Below, in pieces: positions 1-6,051 of a stretch of DNA of 8,322 nt (positions are counted from its first letter, which is position 1; each line of letters begins with the position of its first letter). The DNA comes from Verrucomicrobiota bacterium (GTDB lineage Bacteria > Verrucomicrobiota > Verrucomicrobiia > Chthoniobacterales > UBA10450), in assembly GCA_003217835.1 (NCBI GenBank), contig QHMQ01000051.1:1-8322 (forward strand), written 5' to 3'. The position numbers and the translations under genes are program-made. The notes below the pieces were generated by a model, which saw only the letters and a program-made list of their open reading frames with translations, was not told the origin of the DNA and did not search any database.

Positions 1-11
1 AAAGCAACACT

Positions 12-947
12 TTATTTTCGATTTTCCCCCGCAGCACGATTGTTTGTCACGATCATGGAGATCGCGATGGTAAGCGCGAGAATCAAGGCGATGATTGCGA
101 GCGACAGACCTGTGGGCAATGGAAAATAGTCGGCGACGATCATCTTGATTCCAACAAACGTAAGCACGAGCGCGAGACCGGTTTTCAGATAAATGAATCG
201 GTCCATCAGGTTCGCGAGCAGAAAGTAAAGCGAGCGCAAACCGAGGATGGCGCAGATGTTCGACGTGTAGACAATGAACGCATCGCGGGTGATCGCGAAG
301 ACCGCGGGAATCGAATCGACTGCGAAAACCAAGTCCATCACGTCAATAACAATGAGAACCAGCGCAAGCGGCGTCAGCATCCAGCGATTGTCGATCTTGG
401 CGGTGAAATCTTCTCCGTGAAATTCATTGGTCACGTGCATGAAGCGCCGGACCAAGCGCATCACCAAGCTGTTCTCGAGCTCGCGCTGCCCATACTTGCC
501 GGAGAACATCCGCACGGCCGTCACGAGAAGAAAAATGCCGAAGAGATAAAGGACGAAATGGAAGCGCGCAACCAGTGTGACTCCGAGCCAGATCATTACG
601 CCGCGCATGACAAGCGCCCCCAGGATCCCCCAAACCAGAACGCGATGCTGCGCGCGCGGTGGCACGCGGAAATAGGCGAAGATCAAAACAAAGATGAAAA
701 TGTTATCGACGCTCAGCGAGTACTCGATGAGGTAACCGGTGAGAAATTCCAGCCCTTTCTCCGGTCCACGCAATTTCCACACGAGCAGATTGAAAAGCAG
801 CGAAAGCACGATCCAGATCAAGCTGCGCCGCGCGGCCGCGCGCATGCTCAGCTCGCGCTCGCGCCGCTTAAAGCTGACAAGATCAACAGTCAACGCGATG
901 AAGACACCGACGTGAAAGGCGATCCAAAACCAAATGCTGGTTGTCAC
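12..947 (-). CDS. TerC/Alx-family integral membrane protein
   Basis: This 311-residue polytopic inner-membrane protein belongs to the TerC family. Members such as E. coli Alx and Bacillus MeeF/MeeY are linked to manganese export, metalation of secreted proteins and tellurite tolerance; the substrate cannot be told from sequence. About eight or nine hydrophobic segments are visible. The two family-defining acidic motifs lie inside membrane helices: EYSLSVDNIFIF at about residues 75-86 and MDLVFAVDSIPAVFAIT at 204-220, with Asp81, Asp205 and Asp211 as likely metal-binding positions. A soluble loop at about 150-188 carries FHGEDF, as in the Alx subgroup. The start codon is GTG at 947; a stop codon lies four codons upstream in the same frame, and the next Met (residue 36) would remove the first helix. 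The gene is complete and is transcribed away from the greA-like gene. No Mn riboswitch (yybP-ykoY) is recognisable in the leader. Confidence 0.93.
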   Translation of the reverse strand: MTTSIWFWIAFHVGVFIALTVDLVSFKRRERELSMRAAARRSLIWIVLSLLFNLLVWKLRGPEKGLEFLTGYLIEYSLSVDNIFIFVLIFAYFRVPPRAQHRVLVWGILGALVMRGVMIWLGVTLVARFHFVLYLFGIFLLVTAVRMFSGKYGQRELENSLVMRLVRRFMHVTNEFHGEDFTAKIDNRWMLTPLALVLIVIDVMDLVFAVDSIPAVFAITRDAFIVYTSNICAILGLRSLYFLLANLMDRFIYLKTGLALVLTFVGIKMIVADYFPLPTGLSLAIIALILALTIAISMIVTNNRAAGENRK

Positions 948-1053
948 GGCGCGCTACCGTTTCACGGCAGGCGCTTTACCGCAATCGCAAACGCCCTCCA
1001 ATCAGAGTTTTCTCTCGCCAAGCAAATTCTTCATCGTAGTTTGTGCGATTCGC
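948..1053. promoter_or_regulatory. Divergent upstream region of terC-like and greA-like genes
   Basis: These 106 bases separate two divergent start codons, so they must hold the promoter of at least one gene unless that promoter lies inside the neighbouring coding region. I see no convincing -35/-10 pair on either strand and no Shine-Dalgarno sequence before the greA-like ATG at 1054. An imperfect inverted repeat is present: the left arm at 980-992 (CGCAATCGCAAAC) is mirrored by 1039-1053 (GTTTGTGCGATTCGC), directly against the greA-like start. It might form a leader hairpin or a protein-binding site. Confidence 0.4.
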
Positions 1054-2946
1054 ATGGAGCCGGAGCTGGAGAAACTTGTTGAATCGGGAAAGCTCAGTGC
1101 AGAAGGCGCCAAGCAGCTGGAAAAATTAAAACCGGGGACGTTTTGTCTGCACAAGAGCTGGGGATTCGGTCGCGTGACCGAGTGGAACCTTCTCCTCAAT
1201 CAGATCGTGATCGACTTTGCTGGCAAGAAATCGCATCCGATGCAAGTCCAGTACGCGGCGGAAAATCTTACGCCTCTTCCACTCGAACATTTCCTGGTAC
1301 GCAAGGCAAACGACCTGATGTCGATCAAAAAACTCGCCACGGAAGATCCCGTGGCGGTGGTACGCAACATTGTCGAGAGTTTCAGTGGAGAGGCGACGGT
1401 CGCACAAATCAGCGAATGGCTAATTGGCGACGTCTTTACCGAAGCGGAATGGAAACGCTGGTGGGAATCCACGAAGAAATTGCTCAAAGCGAGCGGCGCT
1501 TTCTCGGTTCCTGCGAAAAAGACCGACTCAATCCAACTGCGCGGCGAGGGCGTGTCACACACTGACGAGCTAATTGCTTCTTTCAACAAGGCGCGGCAGC
1601 CGAAAGAACAAATCGCGGCGCTCGAGCAAATCATAAAATTTCACCAGCAATTCAAAGGCTCCGAAAAACAGCTGCAGCCGATTGTCGCGCAGATCGAGAA
1701 CGTGGCGGCGCGCAACCAGAAAATGCATCCCGAGCTCGCCTTCGAGCTAATCATCGCGCGCGACGATTTGCTCGAGTGCGTTCCCCTGCTCCACACAACG
1801 CACATCGGTTTAACACTTTCAAAATTGATCCTTGATGAAGAGAAGCGCTTGATGTCGATCTTGCCGAAATTACCGGCGGCAAAAGAGAAAAAGATTTTGC
1901 AAGCGCTGCCAGCCGTGCTCGGGCCTCGCTGGACAGAGCGTGCTTTGCAATTGATGCAGGGAAGTCATGGCCGCATGATCGCGCAAATAGCACGGGTGTT
2001 TAGCGACGCGGGTCAACACGCGGAAGTGAAAGCAATGCTCGAACGCAGTATTCGCGAACATTCCGCCACGAGTGAGATGCTGGTTTGGTTATGTAGTGAA
2101 CGGGAGCGCTGGAGCGACCTGATCAAGCCGGAATTACTTGGCGCGATTTTGGCGGCACTGGAACGCGAACAGCACAATGCCCCCAGTCGCGCCAGCAAGT
2201 TGCAGCGCGCGCTTGTTGAGGATCGACAATTGGTTGGAAAGATGTTTGCAGATGGCGATATCGGAGTCGCCCGCGATACCGTGCGTCGGCTTCAACTCAG
2301 CCCGTTGTTTGACGAATTAACGAAACGCTCGCTTCTGGGGCGAATCGTCAAAGTTTATCCAGGGCTGGAAAGCATGATCGCAGGCGCACAAACACAAGAA
2401 GAGACTGCGCCTCTAATCGTTTCGTGGAGCAGCCTCGAAAAACGCAAAGGTGAATACGAAGAGCTTGTCAAAACTAAAATTCCGGAGAACCGCAAGGAAA
2501 TCGCAATCGCAAGGTCCTATGGCGATCTCAGCGAAAATTTTGAATTCAAAGCAGCGAAACAAATGCAAAGCGTATTGATGCGCCGTAAAGCCGAACTCGA
2601 ACAAATGCTGGACAACGCGCGAGGGACCTCTTTTGAGAAGGTGGACACATCTCTCGTTTCGATCGGCACAATCGTCACCTTGCGCGACGCCGATGCGAGC
2701 GAAGAGGAAACCTACACAATACTAGGCGCGTGGGACGGCGACCCCGACCGGCACATTATTTCGTACCAAACAGCGATCGGCCAGGCGTTGCTCGGGCACA
2801 AGCTTGGCGAAGTCATCTCCCTCAACACTGATCGCGGCGCCGCTCAATTTGCAATTGTGTCAATCAAACCCGCGCCACCGGACAAGACCGAGGCAGCCGC
2901 TGCTCTTAACGAAATGCCTGCCACCGAGGTGGCGATCGCCGAATGA
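1054..2946 (+). CDS. greA: Giant GreA-type transcript cleavage factor with long N-terminal extension
   Basis: The product is about 630 residues, four times the usual 158-residue GreA. The C-terminal part is a full GreA/GreB: a coiled coil at about residues 457-525 with the tip motif ARSYGDLSENFEFKAAK, where Asp491 and Glu494 are the catalytic acidic pair that enters the RNA polymerase secondary channel to stimulate cleavage of backtracked RNA, followed by the FKBP-like domain at about 535-606 and an Ala/Glu-rich tail. The N-terminal 450 residues are mostly helical; residues 34-73 (KSWGFGRVTEWN, then VIDF and HPM) look like a small beta-barrel of CarD/Tudor type. Comparable extensions are known in chlamydial and verrucomicrobial GreA. 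I chose the ATG at 1054 because the frame upstream (934-1053) overlaps the terC-like gene, runs through the divergent region and looks non-conserved, while MEPELEKLVESGKL begins the recognisable protein. The gene is monocistronic here. Confidence 0.88.
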   Translation: MEPELEKLVESGKLSAEGAKQLEKLKPGTFCLHKSWGFGRVTEWNLLLNQIVIDFAGKKSHPMQVQYAAENLTPLPLEHFLVRKANDLMSIKKLATEDPVAVVRNIVESFSGEATVAQISEWLIGDVFTEAEWKRWWESTKKLLKASGAFSVPAKKTDSIQLRGEGVSHTDELIASFNKARQPKEQIAALEQIIKFHQQFKGSEKQLQPIVAQIENVAARNQKMHPELAFELIIARDDLLECVPLLHTTHIGLTLSKLILDEEKRLMSILPKLPAAKEKKILQALPAVLGPRWTERALQLMQGSHGRMIAQIARVFSDAGQHAEVKAMLERSIREHSATSEMLVWLCSERERWSDLIKPELLGAILAALEREQHNAPSRASKLQRALVEDRQLVGKMFADGDIGVARDTVRRLQLSPLFDELTKRSLLGRIVKVYPGLESMIAGAQTQEETAPLIVSWSSLEKRKGEYEELVKTKIPENRKEIAIARSYGDLSENFEFKAAKQMQSVLMRRKAELEQMLDNARGTSFEKVDTSLVSIGTIVTLRDADASEEETYTILGAWDGDPDRHIISYQTAIGQALLGHKLGEVISLNTDRGAAQFAIVSIKPAPPDKTEAAAALNEMPATEVAIAE

Positions 2947-2982
2947 TTCCGCCGAATAGGTTAGCCACCGGAGATTAAGGCA

Positions 2983-2999
2983 ATGCTTCGCGGAAGCGT
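2983..2999. terminator. Small hairpin in convergent gap, possible terminator
   Basis: The sequence ATGCTTC-GCG-GAAGCGT forms a stem of five perfect pairs, extended by one wobble and one A-T pair, with a 3-nt loop. It lies midway between the greA-like stop codon (2946) and the rsmE stop codon (3002), where a bidirectional terminator is expected. No U-tract follows on either strand, so intrinsic termination would be weak; this is a positional inference. Confidence 0.35.
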
Positions 3000-3001
3000 C
3001 A

Positions 3002-3748
3002 CTACATCAGCAATTCGTAGGAAAGAACGCTCAGGCAATAAATGGCGGCGGTTTCCACACGTAGAATAATCGGTCCCAGGGTGATGGGGTGGCATTCATG
3101 GCGGCGGGCCAGCGCAAGCTCCGCGGGCGTGAAATCGCCTTCCGGCCCGATAAGCATCAATACGCTCTCGGGAAGGTGTCGATGTTCGCTAGAGTAATCA
3201 GCGAGGATTCTTTTCAAATGTCGCGCACCGGGTTGAAGCGAGCCGATCAGGCGCAGATCGAATGTCGCAGAGGCCGCAAAAAAGTCGCCGAGCCTGCACG
3301 GCGCGTGAACGCATGGCAGCCAATTCTGCCCGCATTGCTTGGCCGCCTCGATCGCAATCTGCTGCCATTTCGCCTGTTTCTGCGCGGCGCTTTCAGGATC
3401 GACCTGTACGATTGTGCGATCGGAAATGATCGGCGAAATCTCGGCTGCCCCGATCTCGACAGCCTTCTGCACGATCAACTCCATGTTTTTTCCCTTCGGA
3501 ATCGCTTGCCCAAGAATGATTCGGCAGCGCAGCGGCGGCGTTTCCGCCTCGTGCAATTTGCGCAATTGAATTGCATCGCCGCTGGAGTCAACAATCTCAG
3601 CAGTGATTTCGTGCCCGCGTCCGTTGATGAGGACGAGCTTCTCGCCGCGCTTTGTCCGCAGGACATCGCGAGCATGGTGCGCTTCTGACCCGCTCAACGC
3701 GAGTGCGTCAGGATTCCAATTCTCCGGCGAGACATAGAAGCGGTGCAT
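3002..3748 (-). CDS. rsmE: 16S rRNA m3U1498 methyltransferase RsmE
   Basis: RsmE methylates N3 of U1498 in 16S rRNA of the assembled 30S subunit using S-adenosylmethionine, in the cytoplasm. The 248-residue product has normal family length. The N-terminal PUA-like RNA-binding domain is seen at about residues 1-70 (MHRFYV, SEAHHARDVLR, LINGRG). The SPOUT methyltransferase domain follows, with the family markers KGKNMELIVQKAVEIG at 85-100, RTIV, the KWQQIAIEAAKQCGQ segment at 127-141, the cofactor loop LIGPEGDFTPAE at 199-210 and the knot element LGPIILRVETAA at 224-235. The usual Arg of LGPRxLRTETA is Ile227 here. The gene is last in the minus-strand series, 84 nt behind the broken HMG-CoA lyase-like gene, and no Shine-Dalgarno sequence is evident. 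Linkage with dnaJ is common in bacteria. Confidence 0.95.
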   Translation of the reverse strand: MHRFYVSPENWNPDALALSGSEAHHARDVLRTKRGEKLVLINGRGHEITAEIVDSSGDAIQLRKLHEAETPPLRCRIILGQAIPKGKNMELIVQKAVEIGAAEISPIISDRTIVQVDPESAAQKQAKWQQIAIEAAKQCGQNWLPCVHAPCRLGDFFAASATFDLRLIGSLQPGARHLKRILADYSSEHRHLPESVLMLIGPEGDFTPAELALARRHECHPITLGPIILRVETAAIYCLSVLSYELLM

Positions 3749-3756
3749 GGCAACGG

Positions 3757-3777
3757 GTTTCAGATTTCAGGGTTCAG
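3757..3777. repeat. Three-unit heptanucleotide tandem repeat
   Basis: Three consecutive 7-mers, GTTTCAG, ATTTCAG and GGTTCAG, share the core TTCAG. Read on the minus strand they are CTGAACC, CTGAAAT and CTGAAAC. They sit about 9 nt upstream of the rsmE start codon, in the 84-nt gap behind the HMG-CoA lyase-like gene. I recall similar CTGAAAY-type heptads between genes of other bacteria, but cannot verify this here. Such heptads are usually non-coding, and no function is claimed. Confidence 0.6.
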
Positions 3778-3832
3778 AAAAGACATCAATGCCCTAGGAA
3801 TTTTGAAACAGTGTGCCGGAGGCTTTATTGCG

Positions 3833-4255
3833 TCAGTCTTCGCTCTCGTAATTAAAGGAGATGTCCGCATTCATCGCCAGCACACTTTCCAGCGATGTGC
3901 CTACCGGCAGTTCCACGTTACGTTCCTGGAGCGCCTGTATCACGCTCTCCGTCGCAATATTCCCAACCAGCGCATCCTGTGCGAACGGACACCCACCGAC
4001 GCCACCGATAGCCGAATCAATGCGGCGACAACCAGCGTCGTAAGCAGCAAGTACTTTGGTTGAAGCATCGCTGCGTTTGCCGTGCATGTGGACGCCGATG
4101 TCATACCCGCCGAAGTCGGCCGTCACTGAACGAACCACCCGGCCGATCAGGATGGATGTAGCGAGACCAACAGTGTCCGCGAGCGAGACGGATCGGATCT
4201 TGAGCTCGGCTATTTTCTCCATCGCCTGGCGCACCTCGTCTTCATCCCACCCCAA
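3833..4255 (-). CDS. HMG-CoA lyase-like, C-terminal fragment
   Basis: This 140-residue frame (TTG as the first possible start, overlapping the N-terminal fragment by 14 nt) holds the second half of the barrel. Visible are SLADTVG at about 24-30, the metal-binding GVHMHG with His56 and His58, the lid-loop cysteine in GGVGGCPFAQ (Cys89) and the metal-binding Asn in VGNIATE (Asn99). It ends ...FNYESED. The TTG has no ribosome site and lies inside the conserved barrel, so independent translation is unlikely; I read it as the tail of the upstream fragment. Confidence 0.75.
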   Translation of the reverse strand: MGWDEDEVRQAMEKIAELKIRSVSLADTVGLATSILIGRVVRSVTADFGGYDIGVHMHGKRSDASTKVLAAYDAGCRRIDSAIGGVGGCPFAQDALVGNIATESVIQALQERNVELPVGTSLESVLAMNADISFNYESED

Positions 4256-4688
4256 AGGCCATGGAGATGTAGACCACCATGTGAAGTCCCGATTCGTCGG
4301 TTTTCTTTTTGATCCGCTTCAGAATTTTGTAGCTCTCCGCGCGCGACTGATTCTGGTTTTTGCGCAGAAACGTCTCGGAAATTGAATAAGGATAACCAAG
4401 CGTTGTCACGGCCTCGGTTGCGATGGCGCGCTCTGCACCTTTCTCATTCACCACAATGCCAATGATTTCGACATCGTCGGCCAGATTGAGTTGCCCCAGC
4501 ACCTTTTCGCTATCGGCCATCTGTGGCACGGCCTTCGGAGAGACAAAGCTTACAGCATCGATATGCTTGAATCCAGCCTCGATAAGCGCGCGTAAATACT
4601 GTGCCTTCACTTCCGTCGGGATCAGTTTTTTGAGACCCTGCCACGCATCGCGGGGGCATTCGATCAGCTTTACGGTCTCGTTAGGCAT
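4242..4688 (-). CDS. HMG-CoA lyase-like, N-terminal fragment
   Basis: This 148-residue open frame holds the first half of the TIM barrel. IECPRDAWQG (residues 9-18) carries the Arg13-Asp14 pair that corresponds to the substrate-contacting Arg and metal-binding Asp of HMG-CoA lyase. The diagnostic SFVSPKAVPQM segment follows at about residues 47-57. The fragment runs out at VVYISMAFGVG and a TGA created by the frame change. It starts at ATG 4688 with no clear Shine-Dalgarno sequence. Alone it lacks the metal-binding histidines and cannot be an active lyase. Confidence 0.8.
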   Translation of the reverse strand: MPNETVKLIECPRDAWQGLKKLIPTEVKAQYLRALIEAGFKHIDAVSFVSPKAVPQMADSEKVLGQLNLADDVEIIGIVVNEKGAERAIATEAVTTLGYPYSISETFLRKNQNQSRAESYKILKRIKKKTDESGLHMVVYISMAFGVG

Positions 4689-4766
4689 CGTTAAGATATT
4701 TGGTACCTAGGGGTCAGGCATGGAATAGTTGGGCGCGATGTTCCACTCGTCTTCTTCCGCCGTTTA
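4689..4766 (-). other. dnaJ to HMG-CoA lyase gap with in-frame open tail
   Basis: DnaJ ends with tandem TAA TAA. The same frame then stays open for 18 codons (4763-4710), ending TAG, and reads T followed by AEEDEWNIAPNYSMPDP. No start codon precedes it. It looks protein-like but is too short to judge. Overlapping palindromes GGTACC (4702-4707) and CCTAGG (4706-4711) lie just beyond. No terminator or promoter is evident. Confidence 0.3.
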
Positions 4767-5903
4767 TTATTGGAAGAATTCTTTTGCGCGTTCGAAGAAA
4801 CTTTTACGCATGGGCGCGTTTTCCTCACCGCAAAGCGCGGCGAATTCCTCGAGCTTGTGCCGTTGTTCCGCATTCAAGCGCGATGGCACTTCCACGAGTA
4901 ACCGCACGAGCAAATCGCCACGATCCCCACCGTTCAGGTGGATGATACCTTTGCCGCGCAGCTTGAATATTTGTCCGCTTTGGGTGCCGGCAGGAATCTT
5001 TAGATGCGCTTTACCTTCAAGCGTCGGCACGTCGACCTGCCCACCCAACGCCGCGACCGAAAAGGGAATCGGAACTTCGCAATAAAGGTTGTCGTTTTCG
5101 CGCTCGAAGATCTTGTGTTCCCTGATGTGAACGACAACGTAAAGATCACCTTGCGGAGCGCCGCGAATACCAGCCTCGCCGTTATGTGAGGAGCGTAGCC
5201 GTGCGCCCTCGCTGATTCCAGCCGGGATCTTTAATTTAATGCGGCTCAGTTTTTCCACGCGTCCTTCCCCGTGGCATTGCCGGCACGGTTTTTCGATTAT
5301 CTGGCCGGCACCACGGCAGCGGGGACAGGTTTGTGAAACCTGAAAAAAGCCGCGCGAGCTGATGACCTGACCGCGGCCGCCACACGTGGGGCAGCTAATC
5401 GTGCGCGAACCGGGCTCAGCACCGCTACCCCGACATTTATCGCAGGTGTCGAGCTTCGCGATTTCAATCTCTTTTTCGACGCCGAACGCCGCCTCCTCGA
5501 GATTGATCTCCATGTCGTAACGCAAATCGGAGCCACGTTGTCGATCTTCGGCACGCCCCCCGCTGCTGAAGAACGTTTCGAAAATTCCGCCGCCGATTCC
5601 GCCGCCGCCAAAGACTTCACGGAAAATCTCGAACGGATCATGAAAACCGCCACCGCCGAAACCGGCACCTTGCGCAAAGGCCGCGTGCCCGAAGCGATCG
5701 TAGGCCGCGTGTTTATCGGGGTCGATCAGGACATCGTATGCTTCGCCGAGCTCCTTGAACCTTTCTTCGGCATGAGGGTCGTCGGGATTTTTATCTGGAT
5801 GAAACTTGACGGCGAGCTTGCGGTACGCGCGCTTAATCTCCTCCTCAGAGGCGTTGCGTCCCACGCCCAGAACTTCGTAATAATCGCGTTTGGTCGTCGC
5901 CAT
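4767..5903 (-). CDS. dnaJ: Chaperone protein DnaJ (Hsp40)
   Basis: DnaJ delivers unfolded clients to DnaK and stimulates its ATPase in the cytoplasm. All four canonical regions of a type I DnaJ are present in 378 residues: the J domain at about 6-71 with HPD at 35-37; a Gly/Phe-rich linker at about 72-118; the zinc-finger domain with four CxxCxGxG repeats (CDKCRGSG at 154, CPTCGGRG at 171, CPRCRGAG at 193, CRQCHGEG at 207); and the C-terminal client-binding domains from about 215 onward, including GDLYVVVHIREHKIFERENDNLYCE. Start ATG 5903 is followed by the typical MATTKRDYYEVLGV. The ribosome site is weak (AAGAGA just upstream). The gene follows grpE after 148 nt. Nothing is missing or broken. 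Confidence 0.98.
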   Translation of the reverse strand: MATTKRDYYEVLGVGRNASEEEIKRAYRKLAVKFHPDKNPDDPHAEERFKELGEAYDVLIDPDKHAAYDRFGHAAFAQGAGFGGGGFHDPFEIFREVFGGGGIGGGIFETFFSSGGRAEDRQRGSDLRYDMEINLEEAAFGVEKEIEIAKLDTCDKCRGSGAEPGSRTISCPTCGGRGQVISSRGFFQVSQTCPRCRGAGQIIEKPCRQCHGEGRVEKLSRIKLKIPAGISEGARLRSSHNGEAGIRGAPQGDLYVVVHIREHKIFERENDNLYCEVPIPFSVAALGGQVDVPTLEGKAHLKIPAGTQSGQIFKLRGKGIIHLNGGDRGDLLVRLLVEVPSRLNAEQRHKLEEFAALCGEENAPMRKSFFERAKEFFQ

Positions 5904-6051
5904 TTTCTCTTAACCGCAGATTACGCGTGGCCCAGAGATCTCCGGAGAATCCTTACGCTTACTCGCTTTCATGCTCTTGCTCGTTATCGGGAAGATCGAC
6001 AATAACAGTGAGAGATTCCTCGACATCGCCCGGAATGACAACCCGATGCCT
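5904..6051 (-). promoter_or_regulatory. grpE-dnaJ intergenic region with palindromes
   Basis: This 148-nt gap is long for an operon and may hold an internal promoter or processing site. It contains two overlapping perfect palindromes, GAGATCTC (5935-5942) and TCTCCGGAGA (5939-5948), about 32-45 nt before the dnaJ start codon. No CIRCE element (TTAGCACTC-N9-GAGTGCTAA) and no convincing -35/-10 pair are seen. From the grpE stop the same frame stays open for 30 further codons to TAA at 5959-5961, beginning RHRVVIPGDVEE and ending in acidic residues (DNEQEHESE). Confidence 0.35.

Larger units (their letters stand above)
3833..4688 (-). pseudogene. HMG-CoA lyase-like gene broken by a frameshift
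   Basis: Taken together, the two fragments make a DRE-TIM metallolyase of HMG-CoA lyase type, which splits 3-hydroxy-3-methylglutaryl-CoA into acetoacetate and acetyl-CoA in leucine degradation. Joined, they would be about 285 residues, close to the family norm of roughly 285-300. The first fragment ends ...YISMAFG and the second resumes at WDEDEV in another frame. Homologues I remember read MGFGNPYGDPW across this point, so six residues (NPYGDP) are missing while one G remains between the codons, a net loss of 17 nt. All other catalytic motifs are intact, which suggests a recent loss or an assembly error rather than an old decayed gene. The gene lies 78 nt behind dnaJ and 84 nt ahead of rsmE on the same strand. 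The exact substrate within the family is inferred. Confidence 0.72.

Noticed and set aside
934..1053. Possible 40-residue upstream extension of the greA-like protein
   Set aside because: It overlaps the start of terC, spans the divergent promoter region and has no family resemblance; MEPELEKL at 1054 is the natural beginning.
948..1053. Manganese (yybP-ykoY) riboswitch for the TerC/Alx gene
   Set aside because: The leader is short and lacks the conserved purine-rich junction sequences of that riboswitch.
417..1082. Plus-strand open frame of 221 codons opposite the terC-like gene
   Set aside because: It lies almost entirely antisense to a clear TerC protein, its translation is charged and His/Gln-rich with no recognisable domain, and it overlaps the greA-like start.
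3089..3688. Plus-strand open frame of 199 codons opposite rsmE
   Set aside because: It is antisense to a complete RsmE with all SPOUT motifs; the translation shows no known fold.
4242..4255. Programmed frameshift linking the two HMG-CoA lyase fragments
   Set aside because: The GGGG run is short, no downstream pseudoknot is evident, and conserved residues are missing at the junction, so a deletion explains the break better.
5538..6005. Plus-strand open frame of 155 codons opposite the dnaJ 5' end
   Set aside because: It mirrors the J domain and Gly/Phe region of dnaJ and has no independent support.
5904..6051. CIRCE/HrcA operator for dnaJ
   Set aside because: The TTAGCACTC-N9-GAGTGCTAA inverted repeat is absent here and elsewhere in the window.
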